Made by a program: the position numbers and the translations under genes
Source of the DNA: Pempheris klunzingeri
Lineage: Eukaryota > Chordata > Actinopteri > Acropomatiformes > Pempheridae
Length of the DNA: 64,000 nucleotides
Assembly: GCF_042242105.1 (NCBI RefSeq)
Contig: NC_092012.1
Span: 15,099,223-15,163,222, forward strand
Direction of reading: 5' to 3'
Shown: positions 42,635-54,088 of the stretch, one piece after another
How positions within the stretch are numbered: the stretch's first letter is position 1
Layout of the letters: every line of letters starts with the position of its first letter
Notes under the pieces: model-generated
The model's input: only the letters and a program-made list of their open reading frames with translations
Databases searched by the model: none
What the model was told of the DNA's origin: nothing

Positions 42635-45600
42635 TTAATGGATGAAAGGCATTCGCTCCTTGCTGTCGTTGTCTCCCTCGGGCTCCTCTTCTTCCTCTCC
42701 TGCTTCACTGGTCTCTGTGCTGTCACTGGCCATCTAGTGGAAAAATATCATTCAACTGTCACTGACTGTTTGGTGAGATAACAGAGGTGAACATAAATGT
42801 GAGCGCAAGCATTTTACGGTAAATGCGCCCTCTGTAAATGGGCAGCTGTATACAGGGTCTGTACTTTAAATATGTGCATGTCCACACATCTAATAGCTTT
42901 TCTAGGTTTGATGTTGGAGATCACCATGGAAACAACTGCTATAAAACAGGAGGAAATCCTACTCACTGCTTCCTTGTGATGCTGACTGGACGTAAAAATG
43001 TGTACTAGGCACCAGAAATGTTAAATGTATCAATCAACAACAAATACCGCACTGCAAGAGAGATAGCAGAGTCCGTCTTAACCCATCATCCTCTGATCTT
43101 TACAGTGTATTTACAGCTGTGTGATTCTCTTGTCAGTCATATATCCCCAACCACTAATGTCATATAATACTTTAATTTAATGTGTTTTTTTGTCATTAAT
43201 TTTCACCTAATCTGGCATCAAGAATGATCAAATGAAACTAAATTAGTTTTCTTACTCTCTACACTTCCTTAATGTTTGGAATTGTAAAGTCTCTGTTGTG
43301 TCTCCAGTTCAATTTCTAAAGGGTATTTTATATTTTTTTTTATACTTTACAGGCGATTAACTTAGCCACATTAATAATGTTGTTGCTACCAGAGGGGTGG
43401 GAGTCTTCTCCACATCCAGAATGAGTTTTCCTATGTTGCCTCTGTCATGAATTCTCTGCATGGCCTCTTTCACCTGAGAATAAAACACAACAATTAATTC
43501 ACTTTGTACAACAAGCATCAACACAAATTAAATCTGTGGCTTCTTTTTCCACTCTGGTCAGTGTGATGTTATGATGTTATTTAAGCCAACCAAAAGTCGG
43601 AACAGTTTCTAAAAGCACTTATTATAAAACAGTATTTGGTTGGTACTACATCTAATTGAAACCAAGTTAATTTACAATAACATTTCTGCAGCTTCCTAGA
43701 GGACTCTATACATTATATTCTAATATAATGTTTAAGTGAGCCACATCCTGCAAAAACACATTATTTCAAATTTCACTCTCTTAGAAAAAGCTTACACCAA
43801 CATAATAAAGCCCTCAGCTCTGAAAAGACATGCTATTCATATTTCATTTATGTATGAACGTATGACTTATACTAATTGTAGTGGGAATGACTTGTTGAAT
43901 ATTTTTGTTAGTCAGAAACCTCACTGTCTAATACAATGTTTTCCCCACTTCTTTTCAACTCCCATCTCTTGATTACCAGATTCCCTTTTTAAAACAGATT
44001 TAGACAGCGAGGCTTTTCATTCAACATAATTGGCACATTACACAGTAAAGCAGAGATTATGTTTCTAACTATTCATAATATCACAGATTGACAACACTGC
44101 AGATGGACTCATCAAGTCTGTTGTACTGATATATAGGTCAGTAGGGCTAAACAGTCTGTGGAAATACTTGTCCACAATATGTTTTATGAGATGACATTTT
44201 GTTCAAATTCAACAATTCTCAGTTACAGCAGTAGCTGTGTAGGACAATATATATATTAAGTCTGTGTGATCTGACCACTTTACCATCAGCTGAAGATAGT
44301 CAGAGCCTTTAGTCCACATTGTTAACTGCAGTCTGATTGCTACAAGTAGGGAGGAGAGCTGAACGGTTGACGGTTTGTATTTATGTGACAATAATGAAAC
44401 TTCAACCATGCGATGGTTGGGGCAATAGTGGGCTGTACACTGACCAGAGCTTCAAAACTAGGTTTGGCAACCCCTCATGCTGTTAGCTCCAAATGGAAAT
44501 GAGAGGCAACTGTGCATTGCACATATTCTAAAACCTAGAAATCATATAATTATTGTCATTATGTAACGGCACATAGCTCATGTTTACCAACATGGCAAAG
44601 ACGCAATTGAAACAGCCTGGACGTCTGGAACATATTTAGCCCTTTTACAACATCGGGCCATCTGTGGCTGACCGTTGCCCAAATTTTTTGTGGCTCCTTG
44701 TCAGCATTTAGTTTACAAGAGCATAATAAAAGTAAAGTTTGTTGAAAGCTATCGGCCTTTGCAAACTATTTTGAGGACACTGCGATTGTGCCGTTATTTC
44801 GATGCTGGTTTACTGCAACATTTTCTCATCTACAACAGTCTCTCCATCCAACAGCACACCTAGCAGGTCAAAGCTGCTAACAATGAAACATCAGTGCTAC
44901 TCAGTACAGCTTGTCTGACTTAATTATGCAGAGAAAAATTCACACATCACAAACGACTGCACCGGATGCCGTATCTTTCTTTCTCATTACAGTCCAAACA
45001 AAGACACAACTGAATGTGCCTCTTTGTCTACAAGCCATTGTGTCACAAGCATTCATTTGCTAGAAGAAATAGTGGAAATCAAGCCAAGGGCAAAAATAGG
45101 TCAGAAACTTGTCCAGGACTGTTAGGTAGCAGGTTTACAGAAGAGAGTGAATGAGATCAGCTTGCATTGTAACTGTAATGTAACGTTCCTGGTTACAATC
45201 ACTGTGAGATATGTATGCAGGTTTGCTTTTATTTTTTTAATATCCTAAATAGTATTTAGCTCGGGGCTTCCATGTGAAAGAGACAGATTTTTTTTTTTCC
45301 TAATTAAAACTGCTGGTGGTCAGACAGCTTCCAGTTATTCCATTTCAGTCATAAACACCAACTTTTCATTCCAAAAGAAGAAAGGTCACCGTGGTCAACA
45401 TGTAAACCAACGCCCTCTGAACTCTCCTCCCAGGCGTATCAACAAATGAGGCAGGCTGTGCCCCTGACACTACATCCCACGCCATCCTCCCCTCTAATGA
45501 GATTCCTCATGGGCAATGGCTCCAATGAATGGCCTGAGCAATGTGCCAAAGTTTAATGACAACAGTGCAGGGGGGAGTTTCCCATGAGAGGTGAAAATCT

Positions 45601-48600
45601 GTAGACAGCAATCATTTCAGCAACATGTTCTCTCTCTGAGGGTCCGTACAAAGCTCGGACGGACTTGTAATTAGCTTCTTGTGATGGATTACCTGGACTG
45701 CCTCACCTTTAATCTGAATTCTTGGAGGATTTTTAGGTGTGAAACAAATTCCAAACATTTTACTTGCAAAGACTGAGTGTGTCTTATATGCAAGCTGATA
45801 TCACTGACTATTAGGCAAATCACTTTCAGGTAAAACTTTATGCCGGGCAAATGGCTGTAACTTGAGTTATGTTGTGTGTTAAGTTAAGTGTTTTTGCTTA
45901 TTCCTGACACCTGCATAGGTGTGCAGTACTTTCAAATTTGACTATTTACTATTCTTTAAACTAATAAGAATAATAAAAATACAGCCTCTCCCACCTTTGG
46001 TGCAGCAAAACAATCAATCAGGCTCAGTCTGTACGTGGCCACACCAGGACTATCAAAATGTAACATATGAAATTTATGGTCTATAAGCACAACAGGCCAT
46101 TTGTGTAGTAGTTTGTTGCCTTGTGGTCCAGCAGAGGATATTCTTAACTTTTCTGCTTGACCCATTAGAAGTCCAAGTGATCTATTAGTAAACTAAGCGG
46201 ATAAACACGATGCCGAAGCATCTGAGAAGCAGCGTATTTTGTATTTTGTATAAGTATTCAGATATTTTGGTCTCTACATCATACATGGCAAAACTACCAT
46301 TTAAGATGAGGCTGATTGGTGCCCACGTAAAAAGCAGTTGCATAAAAATGACAACAAATCCGAGGAGACGCTTGCTAGCTAGCTAGAAGGCACCAGAATG
46401 AGAAGAGCACAGCCAACTTGTCGTGCACTTTCACAGGTAACATCTTTATCTACTTCTCTATGTGTCTGAGACAATCTGGCTCTGACTTAGTTGTGGTATC
46501 TCTGTGACCACAACTAATGAGTCACTAGACACTGTCAGACAAACCAGTGGTACGTTTGAACGCTCCTTGTCATCTCGCAAAAGGCAAGCTTTACAGTTCC
46601 GGGGCTTCATTTACCACTAAGTGATCACTTACTACTTTTTCCAAGATACTTTGGGCTGAAACAGATCCACCAATTAAGGACACGTACAAGCACCCATTGC
46701 ACTACTAATTGGTGATGTCTATGTGAAAAGCGGCTATTGTTGGCAAGGAGGCAATCTGTAGTTGGCAACGTTTAAATAAGAATTCACAGAGAGCATAGAG
46801 TTAAAGTGGCATTTGGGAAAAAAGAAGAAGAAGCTTTGGAGATTTCATACAAATAATAGACACAGCAACAGCAACACAATGTTTGACTGCATTTTTCAGT
46901 CAATATATTGTTAACAGTGCTACTGAATATGGTACCCCGTAGCATTTAATGTATCCACATTGGCCAATAAGCTGATGCAAAGCCAATAATGTAAACAATG
47001 TGATTAAAATAGGTGTGCGTGTACTGTACGAAGATTCAGTTCAATGGACACTTGAAGAGTTTGTAGAAATCGGGAGTGAAGTGATTGACGTATGTCCTGT
47101 CGAGCTTTGTGTGGGTGTGAAAGTGAAATTATTGTAGAACAGGAAGATGCAACCTACCCACCATCTGTGGAAGAATGTCCAAGAACAGCTGACAATGTCC
47201 CACAGAAAGCAGCACTGACAAACAACAGCTTATCTGCTGTCCAAGATCTCTGCATCTCTGTTTATGTTACTGCTGCAATCAGATCATTTTTAATTTGATC
47301 AGCATTGACCTCGCTGTCCTCTATCCTCTGATCAACGCAGGCTCTTACCTCCTCCAGCGCCCATAGGGAGTCCACTACCGGCTTGATCTTCTTTTGGTCA
47401 TAGAGACACAAGAGTTTATCCATCACTGATTTCACAAGACTACTTTTCCCGTGCTTGAAAAGGAGGTTGAGGAGCGAAAATCCTGCTATAACTTTGTTCT
47501 CCTCATACAGTTTAATAGGGTTCACCTTCTCCACCTGCCACCACTGGAGGAAGGAAAAAAACACAGAGAGACGTGTTCATCGCGAGTGACTCATTTGTTG
47601 GAGTGTGTTTCATTTGCCATGAAATGTTCATTGGGTAGTAACATGGAACTGTTCAAACTTCAAATGTTAATGACTGCATCTCTGACTCACAGATTTTGCA
47701 AAGCTGAAGAAACTCTTTGTTTCCCCAGTTACCATGTTTGACGCGCCTGAAAAAACAAAAATAAAAGGATTGCTGTATGCGGTGCAAAAGGCTGGACAGA
47801 AGTGGCTGGTCAATAATGGGCAGCCATGAAGCATGAAGGGTGAGGTGGGGGAGGAACATTTGGCACCTTTAGACCCTTAGATCTGTGCATGCCTTTGCAC
47901 ATATTCAGTATATCAAAAAGCAATGAATTAATCTCCCTCTAATACTACTACTTAATTCATGAGACTTAACAGGAAGTAATTAGCAAGGATCCGATAAGAA
48001 TGGTAACTGTATTTGCAGGATATAGAGTGTGTTTTGTTAAAGTGAGCCTCACTGTTTCACACACAGTTCAGCTGCCAACACAATGAATGTTATTAAAGAA
48101 ACAGTTTGACAATGTGGGAAATTCACAGTGAGAGTTGGATGAGTAGATCAATACCGCTGTCATGTCTGTCTGAACATGCGAATGGAAATGGGGAAACAAC
48201 TAGCCTAGCCCCGACCAAAGGAAACGAAACCCACTACAAGCACATCTAAAGCTCATAATTAACAGATTATATGATATTATATTATATGATATTATTTGTT
48301 GAATCTGCTGTTTCCCCCTGTTCCCAATCTTTATGCTAATCTACACAATCTGCCTCTTGGCTCAAGTTTCATATTTAAGGGACAGATATGAGAATGATAT
48401 CAATCTTCCCAAGTGATCCTCGGCAACAAAGCTTAAGTTTATTCCCCAAAATGTCAAACTACTCCTGACCAATACACTGCAAATGTAGTTATTTCCACTT
48501 TGAATGCACTAAATGCAAAGGCAATGGTTACATTAACACACAGCAAAAGCACAAGTATTGTTCCCACCATAGAGGATGTAAGTTCCCAGAGGCTTCAGCA

Positions 48601-51600
48601 GACTCAGGCCCTTCCCTGTGTTCTCCCCACACAGGCTGTCCAACACGATGTCCACTCCCTCTGGAGAAATCCTACAACATCGAGAGGATACATATGAACT
48701 AATACACACGTGAGAGTATAGTCTGAACATCAGATTAAGATTGCAACTAATGATTCATTTCATTATCAATGCAGTCAGTTAATCGTTCGGTCCATCAAAT
48801 GGAAAAATATTGTAAAATATCTCCCACACAGTTTCTCAGACGTCCTGTTTTGTCTAAAAAAACAAAAAATCTAAATGCCAAAAATATTCAGTTTGCAATG
48901 ATATAACACAGAGGAAAAGAGGAAGTTGGGTCTCAAATGTGAGAGAGCTTTGTAAATTACTCAAATGATAAAATGGATGATCAAAGTACTTTGATGAGAC
49001 AATTAGCTGATTAAATAATTAGTCGACCGACAGGCACAGGCATGTATTTCGATAACTGATCCTTTGACTCAAGCTGAAAAAGCAAACATTCCTTAATTCA
49101 AGACACTCAGATGTGAATATTTACAGCTTTTCAAGCAAAACAAGCAATTTGAAGACACCACGTTGGGCTTTAGGGGAACTATGATCAGTATTTGTCACTA
49201 TTTTTTGTAATATTTTACAGGCCAAACAACTAATTGTGAAAATAATGAGCAGATGAATCAATAATGAAAACCAGTTGCAGCCCTGAAGTAGCGTTCATAC
49301 TAATTTTCTGTCTACCCACTAATCAGTTAATTGACTAGCCGCAACAGCTCCATTGAACATGTTGTGACAAAACATATTTAGGGTACAAATCCATATATTC
49401 AGCCTGTGATTCATACTCTGAAGCAGCCTCGGGTTGTGTCTAATCATGGATTCATAAGCTATGAGCATTGATTCTCAGGAGTACAACAGATTGAAAAAGT
49501 TGAACCATACAACCCACATGTTTTCTTTTGACTCTGCCAACATTTTTCTGAAAAGGAACTTGCCCACTTCACTCCTCATCTCTAACATCCTTTATATCAC
49601 GTTACAAAAAGGGCTTAATGCTCTTATTGCACCCAGAATCAGTCGGACAAAAAGGTTTGCCATAATGAGACTCTTTAAAGGCACAGACACGAAAGAATGA
49701 AAGGCATGTTATTATCAAGGCGACCATAATTCCTTACTTTCTGCCTTGTGGCCTTGGACACCTGCTTGGCTAAACTGCTTGTTGGTCTTGTGATTCCCAT
49801 GGTTTTTGCCTTTTGGAAAAAGACTAATTTAATTGTACTTTGCTCTTGATCCTGAGAAGAATGTGTGGGCCAGGGAGATGAAAGGCATATTAATCCACTA
49901 CCACTGTTGATACGTAGGCAGAAAGCATGAAACAATCAGTGCTCATGAAAAATAAATTTGAGCCCCTGAATGACTCAACAGTATAGCCTCAAATGATAGC
50001 GAGTTACCGCTAAAGCTCTGTGAAGCAGAGGAGGCAGAATGGGGATGGAGATCTAAAAAAAAAAAAAAATCATCAAAAGCTCCACAACATCTTCAAAAAA
50101 AAAAAGAAAAAAGATTAAAACTTTGCAGCATTCTTGCAGTAAATGTGTGCCATATTACATCTGATCTTAGTGCTTCCTTTGCAGCGCCTGGCGGCCAACA
50201 GCGGACTGTGTTGTGAATGGAATGTGTAAGGTATCGATGCTCAGCCCTAATTGGCTCAGTTGTTCCACATTGCCAGTGCAGACCTCCGCCCTACACAATG
50301 CTGCTGCTCTCTGAGATGAGCTGCGCGTTGCCATGGGGACCACGGCCACACAAGACCAAATAAGGCAACAGGTAACATCTGCATCCTCGCACAGCCCTCT
50401 GAGCCCAGTGAGGTCCACGTTATGACATTAGTTGACATATGCAACGCGCTGCAGGGAACCAGACCGACGGTGCCTTGAAATTCAGCGTCATTTTTAACAC
50501 TGATGAATTAATGTTGCAAAAATACACCGTGAGGAAACTAAATCCAGACTCCTCAGCCTCAGATCGACCACAATATACAGACAAACTTTCTGTGCTTACT
50601 TTTTGACCTCTTGCATATAATCAGCGTTTCTGTCAAAGAGGTGAGTCACCGAGTCTCTGATGGCTGCGTGTTTGAAACATGAGGCGATCCCAAACACAGT
50701 GACATTAGGCACAGTGGAGCACAGCTGAGCCACCGCTTGACCCTGAAAATAACAAACAGATGCAACAATTTATCAACGCCTGAGAACACTGGGTTTAACT
50801 CACTAAATATACCACAGTGACAACAGAATACACCATGAAACAATAAACAAACGTCCATAGACAATGAATAGATATTATAGATATATGGTATTATTACAAT
50901 TATGTTAAATAGAGTTTCTATTTGTCTAATGCTTTCGATTAAGTGGTTAACTTCAATTATAACAACAATGTTAGTTGTTTCTTTGAATAATTATTTCTTT
51001 CAGTCATTCCATAACTTAGATTGCTTAAAATATGGTTTAGTAAGAGATCATTTAAAGTCCAGCAGTTATTTCCATTTTGTGCTTTGGCCTAGGCAATAGT
51101 TATAAGGCAATATGGTGGAACAAAGAACTTGAACTGTGGCTGTGCATTAATCATAAAAGAAATGGACTTACTACACCACCTCCCGCTGAGTGAACCAACA
51201 CTGACATCCCCTCTCGCAAATTGGCAACCTCAAAGAGCATCATATAGGCCGCCACAAAGTTCAGGGAAAACGCAGCAGCCTCGGCAAAACTCATTTCATC
51301 TGGCATCTTGTAGACAAAATCCACCGGCGCGCAAACAACTTCTGCCCAGGCGTTGTAATTCACGAAAGCCATAACTCTGTCACCGATCTGAAAGAAACAT
51401 GGCAGAGCAGCTGGATAACAGGCAGACATGATGTGAAACAAGCATGTGGTACCGAGACGATGGATCAATTTGAATCTCTAATTTTACTGATGCAGATTCA
51501 ACAACATTCATTCGTACATCACAGCAGTACAGAGTTACAATTCTTAATTTCACCAACCTCAAATCCTGTTGTGTTTTCACCCACTGATTCTACTATTCCA

Positions 51601-52545
51601 GAGCATTCAAACCCAGGCACAAGAGGAGGTTTTGGAGGATTATCAATAGTCCCCTGACGTACCATCAGATCCAGGAAATTCAAGCCACTACGACAAAGAA
51701 GAAAAAGGGGCCTTAATGTGTGGTGACATTAAATCCATCTGATTCAACATTTAAAATCATGCATCTGAGGCGTCTCTAACCATTGACAGCTATTAAATCA
51801 ATTACACAAATATTTAATATGAGCTATTAGGAGGTTTAGAGATTACCCTGTGCTATTTACTTCATTATCATCAGCAGTGAGTCACTGAATATTTCTCTGT
51901 GAATACAAGGCCAGATTCACTCTATTACGTTACGATACACTCTATTGATTAATATTTTTCCTGTGTGTGAGTTTGCCAACACGTGGCAATGTTTCAGCTG
52001 TAATCCTCTGCAATACAGACCTAATCAATAGGCCTACCTTATAAAATCCACCAATTATTTAAAAAAAAAATGTGATTGGAAATGACTAAATCTGCTTGGA
52101 GAGAAAAAAAAAGGCTTTCTTATGTATCAACAAATGATTTTTGTTTGGTCTGGATGGGCTCCAGCCAACCTCCTGCACTAGAAAAGACCTGTGGCTTCAT
52201 GAAAATCTCCAATAAGATGTGATTAGCGTTCATAGTTGTGAAAAATGCAGCGGGAATGCAACAGGGAGGCCAGAGCACATCACAAACCATGAGTGCCTGT
52301 AAGATGCACCACTGATCTTTTCATATTTACCATGCTTTGACGCGGATCTTCACTTCACCATCCTGGAGCTCGGGCATTGCCTTCTTGGTCACCCTCACTT
52401 TGTTGAGACCTCCAAACCCCGCCAGTATCACCGCTCGCATCTCTTTGGCATCGCCGGACGATTCCACGTTTTCTGATTCTTTCCCCACATTTTTGTCTAT
52501 CATGTACTCGGTTTCCTCCGTCATATCTGCTCCTTCTTTAGCCAT
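42635..52545 (-). CDS. vat1l: Synaptic vesicle membrane protein VAT-1 homolog-like, 413 aa, 9 exons
   Basis: Exons: 52545-52331, 51687-51558, 51387-51172, 50742-50600, 48671-48568, 47746-47691, 47543-47349, 43473-43390, 42733-42635; 1242 nt, all phases consistent (human VAT1L is 419 aa). The product belongs to the medium-chain dehydrogenase/reductase superfamily, quinone-oxidoreductase branch, which does not need catalytic zinc. Visible parts are the GroES-like N-terminal fold (MRAVILAGFGGLNKVRV, LVPGFECSGIVE), the nucleotide-binding turn SAGGGVGQAVAQL at the exon 3/4 junction, SLLKPLGTYILYG, KPVVDSLWALEEVKEAM and an acidic C-terminal tail ending ERMPFIH. The start MAKEGADMTEETEYM matches the mammalian MAKEG start, so I chose 52545 over an in-frame ATG at 52665. 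VAT1 itself is the nearest alternative, but the N- and C-terminal tails fit VAT1L. Its substrate is not established. Confidence 0.95.
43474..47348 (-). other. vat1l intron 7 (3.9 kb)
   Basis: No second gene is seen. A block at about 45420-45740 has more even base composition than its AT-rich surroundings and may be a conserved non-coding element (see findings). Confidence 0.5.
48738..49286. mobile_element. MITE-like element with long terminal inverted repeats
   Basis: The left end reads TTGCAACTAATGATTCATTT, and the right end read on the other strand is CAGGGCTGCAACTGGTTTTC, then CATTATTGATTCATCTGC. The inverted similarity continues inward for about 80 bases as an imperfect palindrome (TTAATCGTTCGGTCCATCAAATG against TTAGTTGTTTGGCCTGTAAAATA). 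No transposase is encoded. This matches a very common percomorph repeat starting GCTGCAACTAA. It sits in vat1l intron 4; a partial relative is at 33513-33720. Confidence 0.7.
50150..50470. promoter_or_regulatory. Candidate conserved element in vat1l intron 4
   Basis: Within an AT-rich intron this ~320-bp block is clearly richer in G+C, lacks repeats and contains a perfect CArG box CCAAATAAGG at 50356-50365, the binding consensus of serum response factor. It is not an exon: the surrounding vat1l exons join in phase without it. Regulatory function is inferred only. Confidence 0.35.
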
Positions 52546-53710
52546 GTCGGACACCAGCTGCTCTGCCTCTGCTCTCCGCTGCTTCCTCGGGGCTCTCGGT
52601 GATGTGCTGTGCAGCCTGTGCGCAGACAGGCGCTGTGTGGATGGTGATCCACGGTGGAGCCTCACACCTCACCTTGATTCAATCATGCAGGATTCAAGCG
52701 CCGAATAATCATCCACTGCTAAAAGTCACAATGATGCTGATTTATTTGATCAAAGTTTGCAATTTCGAGAATCTGGAAGATTTATCCCCCGTGTTTCTTC
52801 TGCTTGCTGAGGAATAAAGTACGGAGTGCACCATCTGCTGGTTAAATGTGCACAAAACTTTTTTCTATTATAATGCGTGGATGATGCAACGAAAATCCTG
52901 CAACAAGTGTGGTGCATTCAAGTGCTCTTGGAAATATAGGTTGAGCATCCCACATCCGTATTCCTTCCACGTTTCTGTGATATCTCTGCAGGCAGCGGCT
53001 CGCTTGGTTATTGATGATTTGGTGAAGTGGAGAAAGAACAAAAAAAAAAAAGATGGATGAAGACGAAAGCGGTGGTGCAGCGTGACAGAGGCATCAAAAT
53101 ATTGTTTTTTTTAACGAAGGCATTACAGTTTGCTACCACCTGCCAAATATCCCGAAAAAATTACACATGAACTCTTAATGGAGATCTTAGTTTTAAAGTG
53201 TTAATTCCCCTTTTTCCCCCTAAAAGATTGAATAATAGCCTCTGCTCTCTAACAACCTCAGACAGCAGCACAAAGGTAATATTTTCTCTATTATGCATCA
53301 TTTGTATACATTTCAGAAACATTTCTCACTGATCAGCCCAATAAAGTGACACCAAGCATCTAATGGCTTTTGCAAACCAGGATTAGTTCAACTAGGTGTG
53401 GTAACTGATGCTGCAATGTCCATTTTCTTTGCAAACTTGGTTGTTAAATGGTTTTCAATCAGCGAAGTCCACCAAGTGAGAAATGTGCAGGGGAAAGCAA
53501 CTTCTTTTTATTGTACTTATCAATGTGTAGGTTGCATTAATACAAGATCTATGAACAATCCAATGGTTAGAATTAAGTTCAAAAACTCAATTAACTTTCA
53601 TGGGACCGTAACACATAAATCAGTGTCACCAACAATGATGGACCTTGCAAAATAATACTCCTTTTTCCCAGTTTAAAATAAGGCTCTCGAGTTATTCTCC
53701 ACAATTCAGA
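52546..53710. other. vat1l 5' flank and intergenic spacer to bola3
   Basis: The ~120 bases before the vat1l start are CpG-containing and open in frame, probably 5' UTR. The rest is AT-rich with no recognised gene or repeat. Confidence 0.45.
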
Positions 53711-54088
53711 ACGACAACAACAATTTATTACTCCCTCAACTGCTTGCATCATCATTATCAACCCTGAGAAGACGCCACATTAGGAAGAAACCTACATGTC
53801 TACAAGTCATTTTGTGCGTATTGTAGCTTTCAACAGTTTGATAGATTATATCAGGGTATATCTAACTATTAAAGATAACTTACTGTACAGTGAAATCTTA
53901 AATTTCTCTCACAATTCACATTCATAAAGGAGTAACTGCCAGAGACTATGTCCCTCTGCATTTTTGCCACTTGCACATTAACAAATATCAAGGAATTCCT
54001 GTGCTGCACAACACATCTTGTTTCAAACTGTACATTCATAGGGTGAACGAAGGGAAAGGTCGTGGGCCAACAGCGGGACAGACTCTCT
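53711..54088 (-). other. bola3 3' UTR with polyadenylation signal
   Basis: A minus-strand AATAAA (plus-strand TTTATT at 53724-53729) lies about 360 bases after the bola3 stop. Confidence 0.5.
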
